The notes beneath the pieces were generated by a model. It had not been told where the DNA came from. It made no database searches and saw only the letters and a program-made list of their open reading frames with translations. A stretch of 64,000 nucleotides of DNA from assembly GCA_019636735.1 (NCBI GenBank), contig JAHBWY010000007.1, positions 62,001 to 126,000 on the forward strand, given 5' to 3'. Made by a program: the position numbers and the translations under genes. The DNA comes from Phycisphaeraceae bacterium (GTDB taxonomy: Bacteria; Planctomycetota; Phycisphaerae; Phycisphaerales; SM1A02). Shown here piece by piece: positions 1 to 9,177 of the stretch; position 1 is the first letter of the stretch; the number at the start of each line of letters is the position of its first letter.

Positions 1-616
1 CGACGATCGCACCGACGGTCGGCTGACCCGAGAGGAGCGCCTGCCCGTCGCATTCGATGTGCACACCCACAGGGGTGAAGTGTCGCAGCGTCGACAGAAT
101 CGGCGCGGCGTAGGAGAAGTGCGAGATGGGGCCGCGCCGCACCGCCGCGAGACGCGAGACCACATCGGCGTCGAATCCACAGGAGGCCATGAGCAGAAAC
201 GGCTCGGGCTTGCTGTCGGTCATGCCGAGCGGTGTCGCCAGCGCGAGGTCGATCTCGTGAGTCACGCCGCACTCGAGCGCCTTGAGAATGGCGCGATCAT
301 CGCCGCGCATGCCGAGTGACCTGGCGAAGAGGTTCTCCGTCCCCGCCGGCGCGTGCCAGAGGTTCACTCCGAACTCTGCGAGCAGTGGCGCGCTCTGTCG
401 CACGGCGCCATCACCGCCGACGACGATCGCAAGGTCAATCCCCGACAACTCCGGCGCAAGCCACGGCCTCGCATCACCCGGCGAGGTGTGGAGCACGCGC
501 GCCTCCTTCACATCGGGCGCAAGGGTCTGTGCCAGTCGCTCCGCCAGGCGCGCCGCCCGACCACCGCCCGAGACCGGGTTCGCAATCAGCAGAATTCTCT
601 TCAGAGTGACCGGCAC
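1..616 (-). CDS. YegS/DAGK-family lipid kinase (3' end outside window)
   Basis: This open frame on the minus strand begins at a GTG (614-616) and runs off the left edge without a stop. The N-terminus has the diacylglycerol kinase catalytic-domain pattern: ILLIANPVSGGG at residues 8-19, the nucleotide-binding GGDG at 67-70, and GTENLFAR at about 92-99 where the family has GTxND. Such enzymes phosphorylate diacylglycerol, sphingoid or related lipids at the inner membrane. About 205 residues are visible, roughly the first two-thirds of a usual 300-residue protein. The substrate cannot be told from the sequence. A TTG or more upstream start cannot be excluded. It is divergent from the BamD-like gene. 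Confidence 0.82.
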   Translation of the reverse strand, partial: MPVTLKRILLIANPVSGGGRAARLAERLAQTLAPDVKEARVLHTSPGDARPWLAPELSGIDLAIVVGGDGAVRQSAPLLAEFGVNLWHAPAGTENLFARSLGMRGDDRAILKALECGVTHEIDLALATPLGMTDSKPEPFLLMASCGFDADVVSRLAAVRRGPISHFSYAAPILSTLRHFTPVGVHIECDGQALLSGQPTVGAIV

Positions 617-675
617 CGAGCCGCCACGGTAGCCGCCGCACGATCCGCATGGTGAGTACGATCCGCTCCGCTCCC

Positions 676-1827
676 ATGCGGACTCTGCAAATGCTGCTGA
701 TCGGCCTCGCCCTCGCGATCGCCTTCGCCCCCGTGGCCACGGCCCAGGAGACGCGCCGCCTCGACGACATGGACGAGTGGAAGGGCCCGGAGACCGACCC
801 TTCGCCGCCTGCGCAGCAGCTCACGATGGCCAAGCAGGCCCTGGCGCGCGGCGAAGCGTCACGAGCTCAGAGTCTCGTTGATGCGTGGCTCGAGCGCTAT
901 CCCACCCACCCGCTCCGACCGGAGGCCTTGCTTGTGCAGGGTGACGCCCTTCTCGCCCAAGGCGATGAGTACAAGGCGCTCTTCTCCTATGAAGACCTCA
1001 TCCGGCGCTACCCGATGAGCGAGTTCTTCGTTCCCGCACTCGAGCGAGAGTTCCAAGTCGCGGTGGCCTACGCGAACGGGCTCAAGCGAAAGTTCTTCGG
1101 CACCTTCAGGATCATCGACGCAGGCCCCGAGGCGCAGGAGATCCTCATTCGCATTCAGGAGCGCCTGCCCGGAAGCGCGCTCGCCGAGCGCGCGGGCATG
1201 GAGTTGGCGGACTACTACTTCCGCATCCGAGACATGGCGCTGGCGGTCGAGGCCTACGATGTGTTCATTCAGAACTATCCCCGCTCGCGACAGATCAACA
1301 AGGCTCGACTGAGGCTCATCGCTTCGCACCTGGCGCAGTTCAAGGGTCCGCCCTATGACGCGAGCGGATTGGTGGAAGCCACGGTGAAGATCAAGGAGTT
1401 GCAGGCGATCGAGCCCGTCGTGGCCCAGCAGGTCGGCGCCGAGGCGCTGCTCGTGCGAATCTACGAAAGCGAGGCGGCGAAGCTCGCTGAACAGGCTCGC
1501 TGGTATCGCCAGACGAGCGACTACATCGCCAGTGAAAGGACGATTCGCCGGCTGCTGCGCGAATACCCGAGCTCGATCGCCGCCGTGGCCGAGGCCCGGG
1601 CGCTTCCGGCCCTGATGGAACGCCTGCCGCAGGCCTATGTTCGAACGATGCCCAACTACCGACCCATTCGACGCGCGATTCTCGGTGAGGAAGGTGATGT
1701 CGAACTTCCCACGGGCATTCCGCCAGTTGGCACGCCAGCGATCCCCGCAGTGCCGCAGGAATCCGCCGAGCCGGTCCGAGTCGAGTCGGCCGGGGCATCG
1801 TCGACAGGAAGCGGGGGCAACCCGTGA
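676..1827 (+). CDS. BamD-like outer-membrane assembly / TPR protein
   Basis: This 383-residue exported protein starts MRTLQMLLIG with a hydrophobic signal ending near VATAQ, so it should be periplasmic or envelope-associated. Residues about 45-230 contain several TPR-like helical pairs of the BamD/YfiO type (repeated patterns such as LVDAWLERYPTHPLRPEALL and VFIQNYPRSRQINKARL). BamD proteins belong to the beta-barrel assembly machine. The usual length is about 245 residues, so the C-terminal half is extra. No lipobox is evident. An upstream ATG at 649 is in frame; I prefer 676 because it gives a cleaner signal peptide and lies 13 bases after a TACGAT hexamer (657-662). The following LptE-like gene overlaps its stop, supporting an envelope-biogenesis operon. 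Confidence 0.7.
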   Translation: MRTLQMLLIGLALAIAFAPVATAQETRRLDDMDEWKGPETDPSPPAQQLTMAKQALARGEASRAQSLVDAWLERYPTHPLRPEALLVQGDALLAQGDEYKALFSYEDLIRRYPMSEFFVPALEREFQVAVAYANGLKRKFFGTFRIIDAGPEAQEILIRIQERLPGSALAERAGMELADYYFRIRDMALAVEAYDVFIQNYPRSRQINKARLRLIASHLAQFKGPPYDASGLVEATVKIKELQAIEPVVAQQVGAEALLVRIYESEAAKLAEQARWYRQTSDYIASERTIRRLLREYPSSIAAVAEARALPALMERLPQAYVRTMPNYRPIRRAILGEEGDVELPTGIPPVGTPAIPAVPQESAEPVRVESAGASSTGSGGNP

Positions 1828-2423
1828 TGCCGCTTCGAGACCTTGCCGCATCGCTGGCCCGCATGATGACCGCGATGAGAGCGACGAGAGCGATGACCGC
1901 GATCACCTTCCCGGTGATCGTCGCCGTGGTCATAGCCGCTGGAACGCAACTGAGCGGCTGCGCCGCCAATCCGAACGAAGGGTGGTCGACGCGCTCGTCG
2001 CACCCTGAGAACTACCGGACGGTTGCCGTGCCCATTTTCGACAATCGCACCTACGAGCGCGACATCAGTCGCCTGCTCACCGACGCGGTGGTCAAGGAAA
2101 TTCAGCAGAACACCCCCTACCGCGTGACCTCGCCCGCCAACGCGGATACCGTGCTCCGAGGGTCAATCCGACAGGTCCGCCTCCGCGAACTCAGCAAGAG
2201 CGTGGCGACAGGTCTCTCGGAAGAAATGGTGATGCAGGTGACTGTTGACTTCGAATGGATCGACATGAGGACCGGCAAGCCCATCGTGGCCCGACAGGGT
2301 TTCACCGGAAGCGGCGTCTTCATCGCCAGTCGCCCGCAGGCTGAGCCGATTGACCTTGGCAGCTACAACGCCGTTCAGAACATGGCCTCGGATATCGTCG
2401 CGTCAATGCAGGTGGATTGGTAA
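1827..2423 (+). CDS. lptE: LptE-like LPS-assembly lipoprotein
   Basis: The protein has an N-terminal hydrophobic stretch ending in a lipobox (LSGC, Cys about 45), so it should be lipid-anchored. It then has the LptE-family opening (YRTVAVPIFDNRTYERDIS) followed by alternating beta-strand patterns up to DIVASMQVDW. LptE forms the plug of the LptD outer-membrane translocon that inserts lipopolysaccharide. Length (198 residues) fits. The ATG at 1827 shares bases with the TGA of the preceding gene (a GTG at 1824 and ATGs at 1863-1866 are alternatives), so the two are probably translationally coupled. Family assignment rests on the conserved opening and the context; the partner lptD is not in this window. 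Confidence 0.72.
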   Translation: MPLRDLAASLARMMTAMRATRAMTAITFPVIVAVVIAAGTQLSGCAANPNEGWSTRSSHPENYRTVAVPIFDNRTYERDISRLLTDAVVKEIQQNTPYRVTSPANADTVLRGSIRQVRLRELSKSVATGLSEEMVMQVTVDFEWIDMRTGKPIVARQGFTGSGVFIASRPQAEPIDLGSYNAVQNMASDIVASMQVDW

Positions 2424-2429
2424 TCACGC

Positions 2430-4469
2430 ATGCCCCCCTCACGCCAGGAGCCTCCGACTCCCGATCAGGGCCCGAATCAGCGGCCTCCGGGTGGCCCTAC
2501 GCCTCCGGGGGGGCCTGCTCGTCCCCGTCGCAATGCCACCACATGGCTGATCGCCATCATCATGATCGTGCTGCTCTTCATGGTGGTGACGCAGGCGAGC
2601 GTGCGCGGCAAGACACTGCCATGGCCTGAGTTCAGGACCTATCTCGAGCAGGGTCTCGTGGTGCCCGACTCGGTCGTGCTCGATGAGACCCGTCTCACGG
2701 CGGAACTCAAGCCGAAGACCCCGGGCATGGAGCGACCTGGCGATCGCAGCTCCGTGGTCGTGGTCGAGATCGGAAGCGATGGCGCGGCCTTCTACCGCGA
2801 GCGCCTCGATGCCCTCGGCGTGAACTGGATCGAGCGGCGCAGCAGCTCCCTCGTGCAGAACCTGATCATCGCGGCGGTGATCATCGCGCTCATGGCGCTC
2901 CTGCTCACCTGGTTCCTGCGCTCGATCCGCGCGGCGGGTGGCGGCCCCGGCGGCATGCTCGGAAGTTTCGGCAAGAGCCGTCATCGCCTGACCACGAAGG
3001 AATCGGTTCATGTGACCTTCAACGATGTGGCCGGCATCGATGAGGCCAAGGAAGAGGTCACCGAGCTCGTTGAGTTCCTCAAGAACCCGAAGCGCTTCCA
3101 GAAGATCGGCGGTCGCATTCCACGCGGCGTGCTGCTTGAGGGCCCTCCTGGCTGCGGCAAGACGCTCCTCGCGAAGGCGATCGCGGGCGAAGCCGATGCG
3201 CCCTTCTTCTCGATCTCCGGCAGCGACTTCGTGGAGATGTTCGTCGGCGTCGGTGCGAGTCGAGTGCGAGATCTCTTCAAGCAGGCGAAGGAGAACTCCC
3301 CCTGCATCATCTTCCTCGACGAGATCGATGCCGTCGGGCGGAAGCGCGGCGGCGGCTACAACACGGGTGGCCACGATGAGCGTGAGCAGACGCTCAACGC
3401 GATCCTCGTCGAGATGGACGGCTTCGACGCCAACGATCAGGTCATCGTCATCGCGGCCACCAACCGCGCCGATGTCCTCGACCCTGCGCTGACGCGCCCC
3501 GGGCGCTTCGATCGAACGGTCAATGTCCCTCTGCCCGATGTTGCCGGACGCCGCCAGATCCTCGGTGTCCACGCGAAGAAGGTGAAGCTCGGACCCGATG
3601 TCGACCTCGACAAGACCGCGCGGGGCACGCCGATGTTCTCCGGCGCCGATCTCGCCGCGATCATCAATGAGGCGGCGATTCTCGCGACGATGGCGAACAA
3701 GGACTTCATCGAGCAGGTCGATCTCGAGGAGGGGCGCGACAAGATCCGCTTCGGCCGGGCGAAAAAGTCGCGCAAGGTGGAGCAGATCGAGCGCGTGGCG
3801 ACCGCCTACCACGAGGCCGGGCACACGGTGCTTCAGGCGATGCTGAATGACGCCGACCCCCTTCACAAGGTGACCATCATTCCGCGCGGGCAGATGGGTG
3901 GCGCCACCTTCAGTCTTCCTGAGAAGGATCGCTACGGCTATTCGCGCAAGTTCCTGCTGGCCACCATGCGGGTGCTCTGCGGCGGACGCATCGCCGAAGC
4001 CAAGAAGACCGGTGATGTGAGTTCCGGCGCTGCGATGGACATTCGCATGGCCACGCAGTACGCCCGCGCGATGGTGCTCGAGTGGGGCATGAGCCAGCGG
4101 CTCGGCTTCGTAAGTTACACCGGTGCGGACACGCGGGACATGTTCGTCCCCGATCGCGACTACTCCCCCGAGACGGCCCGAATCATCGACGAGGAGATCC
4201 GACGGTTGATCGACGACGCCTTCACCGATGCCGAGCGCCTGCTTGAAGCGCATTGGGATCAGGTGGTCGCCGTGGCCGAGGCGCTCCTCAAGTTCGAGAC
4301 GCTCCAGCGCGAGGAAGTCGACAAGCTCATGCGCGGCGAAGCGCTCGACAGGCCGACCGTCGCGGAGATGATCTCGGTGCAGTCGAAGTCCGCCGCCCCG
4401 CCGCGCCCCACCCCACCGCGCGAGTCCGGCCCCGACGAGGTCGGCGGCATGATGCCGAGCCCGGCGTAG
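2430..4469 (+). CDS. ftsH: ATP-dependent zinc metalloprotease FtsH
   Basis: FtsH is the membrane-bound AAA+ protease that extracts and degrades membrane and soluble proteins. The 679 residues show the full layout: a Pro-rich N-tail (1-35), first membrane helix (about 38-54), a periplasmic domain, second helix (about 143-164), then the AAA+ module with Walker A GPPGCGKT (238-245), pore loop FVGVG (271-275), Walker B IIFLDEID (293-300) and the arginine-finger region RPGRFDR (356-362). The protease domain has the zinc site HEAGH (461-465) with the third ligand Asp537 in SSGAAMDI. The C-terminal tail is Pro-rich. It starts 6 bases after lptE, consistent with one transcript. The proline-rich N-terminal extension is longer than in E. 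coli FtsH. Confidence 0.96.
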   Translation: MPPSRQEPPTPDQGPNQRPPGGPTPPGGPARPRRNATTWLIAIIMIVLLFMVVTQASVRGKTLPWPEFRTYLEQGLVVPDSVVLDETRLTAELKPKTPGMERPGDRSSVVVVEIGSDGAAFYRERLDALGVNWIERRSSSLVQNLIIAAVIIALMALLLTWFLRSIRAAGGGPGGMLGSFGKSRHRLTTKESVHVTFNDVAGIDEAKEEVTELVEFLKNPKRFQKIGGRIPRGVLLEGPPGCGKTLLAKAIAGEADAPFFSISGSDFVEMFVGVGASRVRDLFKQAKENSPCIIFLDEIDAVGRKRGGGYNTGGHDEREQTLNAILVEMDGFDANDQVIVIAATNRADVLDPALTRPGRFDRTVNVPLPDVAGRRQILGVHAKKVKLGPDVDLDKTARGTPMFSGADLAAIINEAAILATMANKDFIEQVDLEEGRDKIRFGRAKKSRKVEQIERVATAYHEAGHTVLQAMLNDADPLHKVTIIPRGQMGGATFSLPEKDRYGYSRKFLLATMRVLCGGRIAEAKKTGDVSSGAAMDIRMATQYARAMVLEWGMSQRLGFVSYTGADTRDMFVPDRDYSPETARIIDEEIRRLIDDAFTDAERLLEAHWDQVVAVAEALLKFETLQREEVDKLMRGEALDRPTVAEMISVQSKSAAPPRPTPPRESGPDEVGGMMPSPA

Positions 4470-4683
4470 TCTCCAGCTCCGTCGGGCCCGAACCGGTGAG
4501 GATTTGCCGGCTGGACATCGGTCCTGTGGCCAGCCGACACCGCGCGCGGTGATCAACCGACTGCACCCGGGCCAGGCGAGCGTCGCATGGCGCGCATCGA
4601 CGGCCGGGGCGGCGCTGCCCATTCAGACACGCGATGGTGCTGCACATCCGACCCGGCGATCGCGCCCGACGAAGACCGCCAGC

Positions 4684-4965
4684 TCAGGCTGACGAGACGC
4701 GAAAGCTGGCGAAGAGCGGCATGATCGCGGCGACGACAAACACGAGGAGCGTCAGCACCAGGAGGCATAGGGCGATGATCCCGCAGATGTACCCGGCCTG
4801 GGTCATCCCGCGACCGGTTGGGTCCATGACACCGGTATCCATGGCCTTCAGATCGGCCCTTCCCAAGAAGAATGCCACAACGCCGATGGGTGCACAGGTG
4901 GTGACGAGGCCGAGGATGCCCAGAACAAGCACCAGGGTCCCACGGTGTGGCTGCAATCCGCTCAT
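4684..4965 (-). CDS. DUF4190-like small membrane protein
   Basis: A 93-residue protein with two hydrophobic helices (about residues 10-30 and 54-78) separated by a short polar loop containing GRADLKAMD and GRGMTQAGYICGI. This is the pattern of DUF4190 membrane proteins, whose function is unknown. The start at 4965 is well supported: AGGAG lies 6 bases upstream of the ATG. Longer in-frame starts would add a polar, arginine-rich segment with no family support. It stands alone between ftsH and the GNAT gene. The 214 bases between ftsH and this gene hold nothing I recognise. Confidence 0.75.
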   Translation of the reverse strand: MSGLQPHRGTLVLVLGILGLVTTCAPIGVVAFFLGRADLKAMDTGVMDPTGRGMTQAGYICGIIALCLLVLTLLVFVVAAIMPLFASFRVSSA

Positions 4966-5240
4966 TAGGTCTCCTGAGCTGGAGTCTGTCCGCCATGCTG
5001 GCCGATGGGGCCCCGTGACACGAAGCTGGCCCGGTCGCCACGAGATTCCGAGCATACGACGATGGGCGTCGACGGTCAATGCGGTTGCACGCGATCGCCC
5101 CACGCCGCAGTAGGCGAGCATGGGTCGATGATCGCGCGCATGACGATCGTGACGGACCTGCGGTCATCATGTGGTCATCGCGAAGTTCATGGCGAACAAT
5201 CTGCATCCTGCGACGGGTACGCTTTCGTGTCATCGCACCA

Positions 5241-5789
5241 ATGGCCCCGATCAACCTTCAGCCCACCCTCGAAGGCGAACTCCTCACGCTCCGGCCGCTC
5301 CGCGCAGAGGACTTCGACGCGCTCTACGCCGCCGCGTCGGATCCTCTCATCTGGGCGCAGCATCCGCGCCATGACCGCTGGCAGCGTGAGGTGTTCACCG
5401 AGTACTTCCGCGGAGCCATCGAGTCGCGCAGCGCCTTCATCGTCATCGATCGCGCGAGCGGTCGAGTCATCGGCTGCACGCGCTATCACGGCCATGATCC
5501 TGTCCGGCGGGAGGTCGAGATCGGCTGGACATTCCTCGTGCGTGAGTGCTGGGGAGGACGCTTCAACGGCGAAATGAAGCGTCTCATGCTCACGCACGCC
5601 TTCGGGTTCGTCGATCGCGTCAACCTCCTGGTCGGGCCGAACAATGTCCGCTCGCGGAAGGCCGTGGAGCGCATCGGCGGGATCTACGCTGGCATGCGCC
5701 CCGATGACGAGGGGATCGATCACCTGGTCTTCCAAGTCGAGGCCCCAAGAGGTGATTCGCCGGCGAAACCGATCCGAAGCCCGGAGTGA
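5241..5789 (+). CDS. GNAT-family N-acetyltransferase (RimJ/RimL type)
   Basis: The 182-residue product opens with GELLTLRPLRAEDFDALYAA, the typical start of RimJ/RimL-like GNAT enzymes, which move an acetyl group from acetyl-CoA to an amino group. The core continues with EIGWTFLVRECWGGRFNGEM (the acetyl-CoA-binding region) and NVRSRKAVERIGG, the conserved helix near the C-terminus. The target (ribosomal protein N-terminus, small amine or other) cannot be inferred. The ATG at 5241 gives the family-typical N-terminus; a longer frame upstream encodes an unlikely arginine-rich peptide. A TACGCT hexamer lies at 5218-5223, 17 bases before the start. The 224 bases downstream (5790-6013) hold no convincing gene. 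Confidence 0.85.
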   Translation: MAPINLQPTLEGELLTLRPLRAEDFDALYAAASDPLIWAQHPRHDRWQREVFTEYFRGAIESRSAFIVIDRASGRVIGCTRYHGHDPVRREVEIGWTFLVRECWGGRFNGEMKRLMLTHAFGFVDRVNLLVGPNNVRSRKAVERIGGIYAGMRPDDEGIDHLVFQVEAPRGDSPAKPIRSPE

Positions 5790-6013
5790 CGCCCTCGTCG
5801 AGCGGCTTGAATGGGTCCCCGCCGGTCAACTCCGTTCCCTTGGAATCGACGCCGGCGCTGCCCTCGGGGCTGCCGAGGGTCGATGGCGTCGACGGGTCGG
5901 GCTCATGGCGCCGCGACGACCCCGGCGCGATCGCCTTCGTGTCGCCGAGTGGTGGGTTCCCGTGAACGCCGGTCCGGGACGCGCCTGTGGCGATCCCCTA
6001 CCATCGTCGGACC

Positions 6014-6481
6014 ATGGCATCACGGCTTGAACCCTTCAGCGGCGAGGAGGACCTCCCCCACTCCCCCGATCGCATCTTCGCACTGCTGACTGATCCGTCG
6101 GCGTTCGCCAAGATCATCCCCGGGGTCGTGTCGTCGGAGCGCGTCGATGAGAAGACCCTGAAGGCCGTGGTCCGACCGGGATTCTCCTTCCTGAAGACGA
6201 ACCTCACGATCACGCTGGTTGTTGCCGAGCGCACACCTCCCGGCGATGCGCTCCTGCGGGTCGACACGAAGGGGATCGGACTGACCATGCAGGTCGAGTC
6301 CAGGATCCATGTTGAACCTGCTCCCAATGGCAGCGGATCACGCGTGCGCTGGCAGGCCGAGGTGGTGAAGATGTCCGGCCTCGTCACCGCCGTCGGGTCG
6401 ACGCTCATCCGCGCGTCGGCGAACAAGGTCATCCGAGATGGCTGGGATGGCGTGCGGGCGCACCTCGCCGCCGCACCGTGA
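6014..6481 (+). CDS. SRPBCC / CoxG-like lipid-binding-fold protein
   Basis: This 155-residue protein has the START/SRPBCC pattern of the CoxG (CO dehydrogenase subunit G) family: FSGEEDLPHSPDRIFALLTD, then FAKIIPGV, alternating strands (SRIHVEPAPNGSGSRVRWQA) and a long C-terminal amphipathic helix. CoxG relatives take part in membrane recruitment of molybdenum hydroxylases, but most family members are uncharacterised and no cox genes are nearby. Start at ATG 6014, nine bases after TACCAT (5999-6004) and without a Shine-Dalgarno, so a leaderless message is likely. A GTG at 5987 would add nine residues. It converges on the acyl-CoA dehydrogenase gene. Confidence 0.75.
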   Translation: MASRLEPFSGEEDLPHSPDRIFALLTDPSAFAKIIPGVVSSERVDEKTLKAVVRPGFSFLKTNLTITLVVAERTPPGDALLRVDTKGIGLTMQVESRIHVEPAPNGSGSRVRWQAEVVKMSGLVTAVGSTLIRASANKVIRDGWDGVRAHLAAAP

Positions 6482-6508
6482 CGCCGTCCGGCTCGACCTC
6501 GTCGGCTC

Positions 6509-7768
6509 TCAGAACGCCTCGTACTCCTTGCCGAGGAGCCGCGCCGCGATCTTCATCTTCATGATCTCGTCGGTGCCCTCGTAGATGCGGCAGACGCGCA
6601 CATCCTGAAGATGACGCATGGGCCTGTAGAGCTCCGACCAGCCGCGCCCACCGAAGACCTGCACCGCGTGATCGGCCGCCTCCCACGCGGCATTGCTCGC
6701 GTAGAACTTCGCCTCGGCGACGCGGAAGTCCGCCTCAGCCAGCGCTGCCTTGTCACCGGGGCGCTCATCCGAAGCCTGCTTCGCCCAGGCGGCCCGCTCG
6801 ATCATGGCGTCGCTCGCCGCCCGGAGGATCTCGATCTTGGCGATGTGATCCTGCACCAACTGGTGCTTGCCGATCGGCTTGCCGTGCTGGTGGCGCTCCT
6901 TCGAGTAGTTGATGCACTCGATGAGGCAATCCTCGATCGAGCCGAGGCAGCCGGACGCCACTGAGAGTCGGCCGGACACCAGCGTGTGCATGGCGATCCG
7001 GAAGCCCTCACCCTCGGCACCGAGCATGTTGTCGCCGCGGACCGGGTGATCGTGCATTTCGAACATCGCCGTATCAGCCGTGTACATGCCGGGCTTCGCG
7101 TGCAACTGCTCCTTGTTGAAGGTGTCCCCCGCCGTGTCCACGATGAACGCGCTCATGCGCCGCTCAGGACCGGTCACGCCCTCGGGGAAGGCGAAGACGA
7201 TGACCGCGTCGGCGATCGAGCCGTTCGAGATGAGGTACTTGACACCATTCATCAGGAAGCGATTGCCATCGCGGCGATAGGTGGTCGTACCCTCGAGCGG
7301 GTTCGACCCCGCCTCGGGCTCCGTCAATCCGAAGGCGAGCGTGCATTCACCCTTGCATGACTTGGGCAGGTAGCGATTCTTCTGATCGTCGGTGCCGTAC
7401 TTGAGGATCGGGTACTGACCGATCGAAGTCTGTCCGGAGAAGAAGGTCCGAACACCGGTGCCTTCCCGGTTGATGCGGGCGAGAGCCCGCGCGTAGGTCA
7501 ATGAATCGGCGCCGCGTCCCCCGAGTTCCACAGGGATCGGCATGCCGAGAATGCCGTACTTGTGCGCGAGCGACGCGATGTCGGGGTTGAACCGACGCTC
7601 GAGGTAGCAGAGTTCCTCGATTGGCCGCAGCTCCTCGCAATACGCCTCGACATCGGCCATGAGCTTGGCCATGGCCTTCGCATGCGCTTCGGCGTCGCCG
7701 CCCCGCGGAGTAATGGGCGTATGAGTGGCGGCCGAGGGAATGGTGACGGTGACGGTCGAAGAGCCCAT
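6509..7768 (-). CDS. Acyl-CoA dehydrogenase
   Basis: FAD-dependent acyl-CoA dehydrogenase, 419 residues, which oxidises an acyl-CoA to the 2-enoyl-CoA and passes electrons to ETF. Visible motifs: LAFGLTEPEAGSN (flavin and substrate region), the middle beta domain, GRLSVASGCLGSIEDCL, the C-terminal helical bundle with VFGGRGWSELY, and IYEGTDEI near the end, where the Glu sits at the position of the catalytic base in medium-chain enzymes. The start at 7768 has AAGGA 7 bases upstream; the frame continues upstream but without family sequence. No other beta-oxidation gene is close, so the chain length or branched-chain substrate is open. Confidence 0.92.
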   Translation of the reverse strand: MGSSTVTVTIPSAATHTPITPRGGDAEAHAKAMAKLMADVEAYCEELRPIEELCYLERRFNPDIASLAHKYGILGMPIPVELGGRGADSLTYARALARINREGTGVRTFFSGQTSIGQYPILKYGTDDQKNRYLPKSCKGECTLAFGLTEPEAGSNPLEGTTTYRRDGNRFLMNGVKYLISNGSIADAVIVFAFPEGVTGPERRMSAFIVDTAGDTFNKEQLHAKPGMYTADTAMFEMHDHPVRGDNMLGAEGEGFRIAMHTLVSGRLSVASGCLGSIEDCLIECINYSKERHQHGKPIGKHQLVQDHIAKIEILRAASDAMIERAAWAKQASDERPGDKAALAEADFRVAEAKFYASNAAWEAADHAVQVFGGRGWSELYRPMRHLQDVRVCRIYEGTDEIMKMKIAARLLGKEYEAF

Positions 7769-7944
7769 GCGGGAGTCCTTGAAAACAGACTGCGGGAACA
7801 ACGCCACGGGTCCCACGAAGGCGGACCCATCGATTCCAAAGGCAGTTTCGGCTCGCACCTCGCGTCCGATGCACCCCTTTGGAACACCCGAGGATAGGCC
7901 CCCTCCCACCCTGCCGCAACGGTTTCCATGGTGCTGACTTGGTG

Positions 7945-7950
7945 TAGCCT
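7945..7950 (+). promoter_or_regulatory. Possible -10 element for pntAA
   Basis: TAGCCT matches TAnnnT. Transcription starting 6-8 bases downstream would begin almost exactly at the perfect hairpin at 7959-7987. I see no convincing -35 hexamer. The rest of the 7769-8013 intergenic region between the divergent acyl-CoA dehydrogenase and pntAA genes holds nothing else I recognise. Confidence 0.3.
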
Positions 7951-7958
7951 TCCGCCGC

Positions 7959-7987
7959 GGTCGGTCCACTGCGTGGGTGGACCGACC
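7959..7987 (+). promoter_or_regulatory. Perfect 11-bp inverted repeat in the pntAA leader
   Basis: GGTCGGTCCAC (7959-7969) and GTGGACCGACC (7977-7987) are perfect inverse complements separated by a 7-base loop, ending 26 bases before the pntAA ATG. It could be a stem-loop at the 5' end of the pnt mRNA (protecting it or controlling translation) or a dimeric repressor operator just downstream of the promoter. Confidence 0.55.
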
Positions 7988-8013
7988 CATCCCGCTGCGA
8001 CCGTCGCAACGCC

Positions 8014-9177
8014 ATGAAGCTCGCCGTGATCAAGGAGACCGCTCCGGGCGAAACTCGCGTGGCGCTCGTTCCGGAGTGCGTCAGAAAACTCGTCGCGGCG
8101 GGATACACGGTTTCCGTGGAACGCGCCGCGGGCGCGGATGCAAAGTTCGCGGACGAGGCTTATGCGACCGCAGGAGCGGTGATTGTTGATGACGCGGCCG
8201 CGGCCCTGGACGGCGCCGAGATGGTGCTCAAGGTCAGGCCGCCTTCCACCGCCGAAGTCGACTTGGTTGCACGACTCCAGCGGCTGCCGGAAGGGTGCAT
8301 GGTCCTTGGGGGTCTTCTTCCGCTGCGACACTTGGAGTGCATCCGGGCGCTTGCCGCGCATCGGCTGACCGCCTTCTCAACCGATGCGATTCCGCGCATC
8401 ACGCGGGCGCAGTCCATGGACACCCTCTCCTCGATGGCGAACATTGCGGGATATCGAGGTGCGCTTCTGGCGGCCCTCGAGCTGCCCCGGTACTTCCCCA
8501 TGCTGATGACCGCGGCGGGCACCATTCTGCCCGCGCGCGTCTTCGTGATCGGCGCGGGAGTGGCCGGACTTCAGGCGATTGCCACGGCCAAACGGCTCGG
8601 TGCCAATGTCGTCGCCACCGATGTTCGCCCCGAGGTTCGGGAGCAGATCGAGAGCGTCGGAGCGAAGTGGGCCGGCATCGAGCTTCGCACCTCGGCGGCC
8701 GCAGGCGGCGGCTACGCGAAGGAACTCTCCGATGAGGACAAGGCCCGCCAGCGCGAACTTCTGGCCGAGGAGTGCGCCCGCGCCGACGCCGTCATTACGA
8801 CGGCGCTGATCGGCGGAACCTCTGCCCCGAAGCTCATCACACGCGACATGGTCTCCCGCATGAAGCCCGGCGCGGTCGTGATCGACCTTGCGGCCGATGG
8901 GGGCGGCAACTGCGAGGCGAGCGAGCCTGGCCGAACCGTGGAAGTCGGTGCTGTCCGGGTCGTCGCTCCACTCAACCTGCCCGCCTCGATGCCCTCGGAC
9001 GCAAGCACCCTCTGGTCGCGCAATCTGCTCGCGTTCATCTCTGCGTTCACGCGCGAGGGGCGCTTCCATCTGATGGTGGACGACGACATTCTTCGTGGCG
9101 CCATGATCACACATCAGGGCGAAGTCACGCACAAGGCCACGCGGGACGCACTGGCCGCCTTGGAGGAACGCCCATGA
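8014..9177 (+). CDS. pntAA: NAD(P) transhydrogenase subunit alpha-1
   Basis: This is the NAD(H)-binding domain I of proton-translocating transhydrogenase, on its own polypeptide (387 residues) as in Rhodospirillum-type enzymes. It resembles alanine dehydrogenase: MKLAVIKETAPGETRVALVP at the start, SMDTLSSMANIAGYRGALLA in the middle, the Rossmann motif VIGAGVAGLQAI at about 178-189 followed by TDVRPEVREQ, and LITRDMVSRMKPGAVVIDLA near the end. It binds NAD(H) in the cytoplasm and exchanges hydride with domain III on PntB. Its TGA overlaps the ATG of pntAB. An 11-bp hairpin lies in its leader. Confidence 0.95.
   Translation: MKLAVIKETAPGETRVALVPECVRKLVAAGYTVSVERAAGADAKFADEAYATAGAVIVDDAAAALDGAEMVLKVRPPSTAEVDLVARLQRLPEGCMVLGGLLPLRHLECIRALAAHRLTAFSTDAIPRITRAQSMDTLSSMANIAGYRGALLAALELPRYFPMLMTAAGTILPARVFVIGAGVAGLQAIATAKRLGANVVATDVRPEVREQIESVGAKWAGIELRTSAAAGGGYAKELSDEDKARQRELLAEECARADAVITTALIGGTSAPKLITRDMVSRMKPGAVVIDLAADGGGNCEASEPGRTVEVGAVRVVAPLNLPASMPSDASTLWSRNLLAFISAFTREGRFHLMVDDDILRGAMITHQGEVTHKATRDALAALEERP

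Noticed and set aside
2439..4622. A 727-codon open frame on the minus strand across ftsH
   Set aside because: It is the antisense of FtsH, whose motifs are complete. High GC leaves the opposite frames free of stops; the translation is His/Arg/Asp-rich with no domain.
5790..6013. A short frame reading VDGVDGSGSWRRDDPGAI between the GNAT and CoxG genes
   Set aside because: It is somewhat protein-like but has no credible start and is too short to support.
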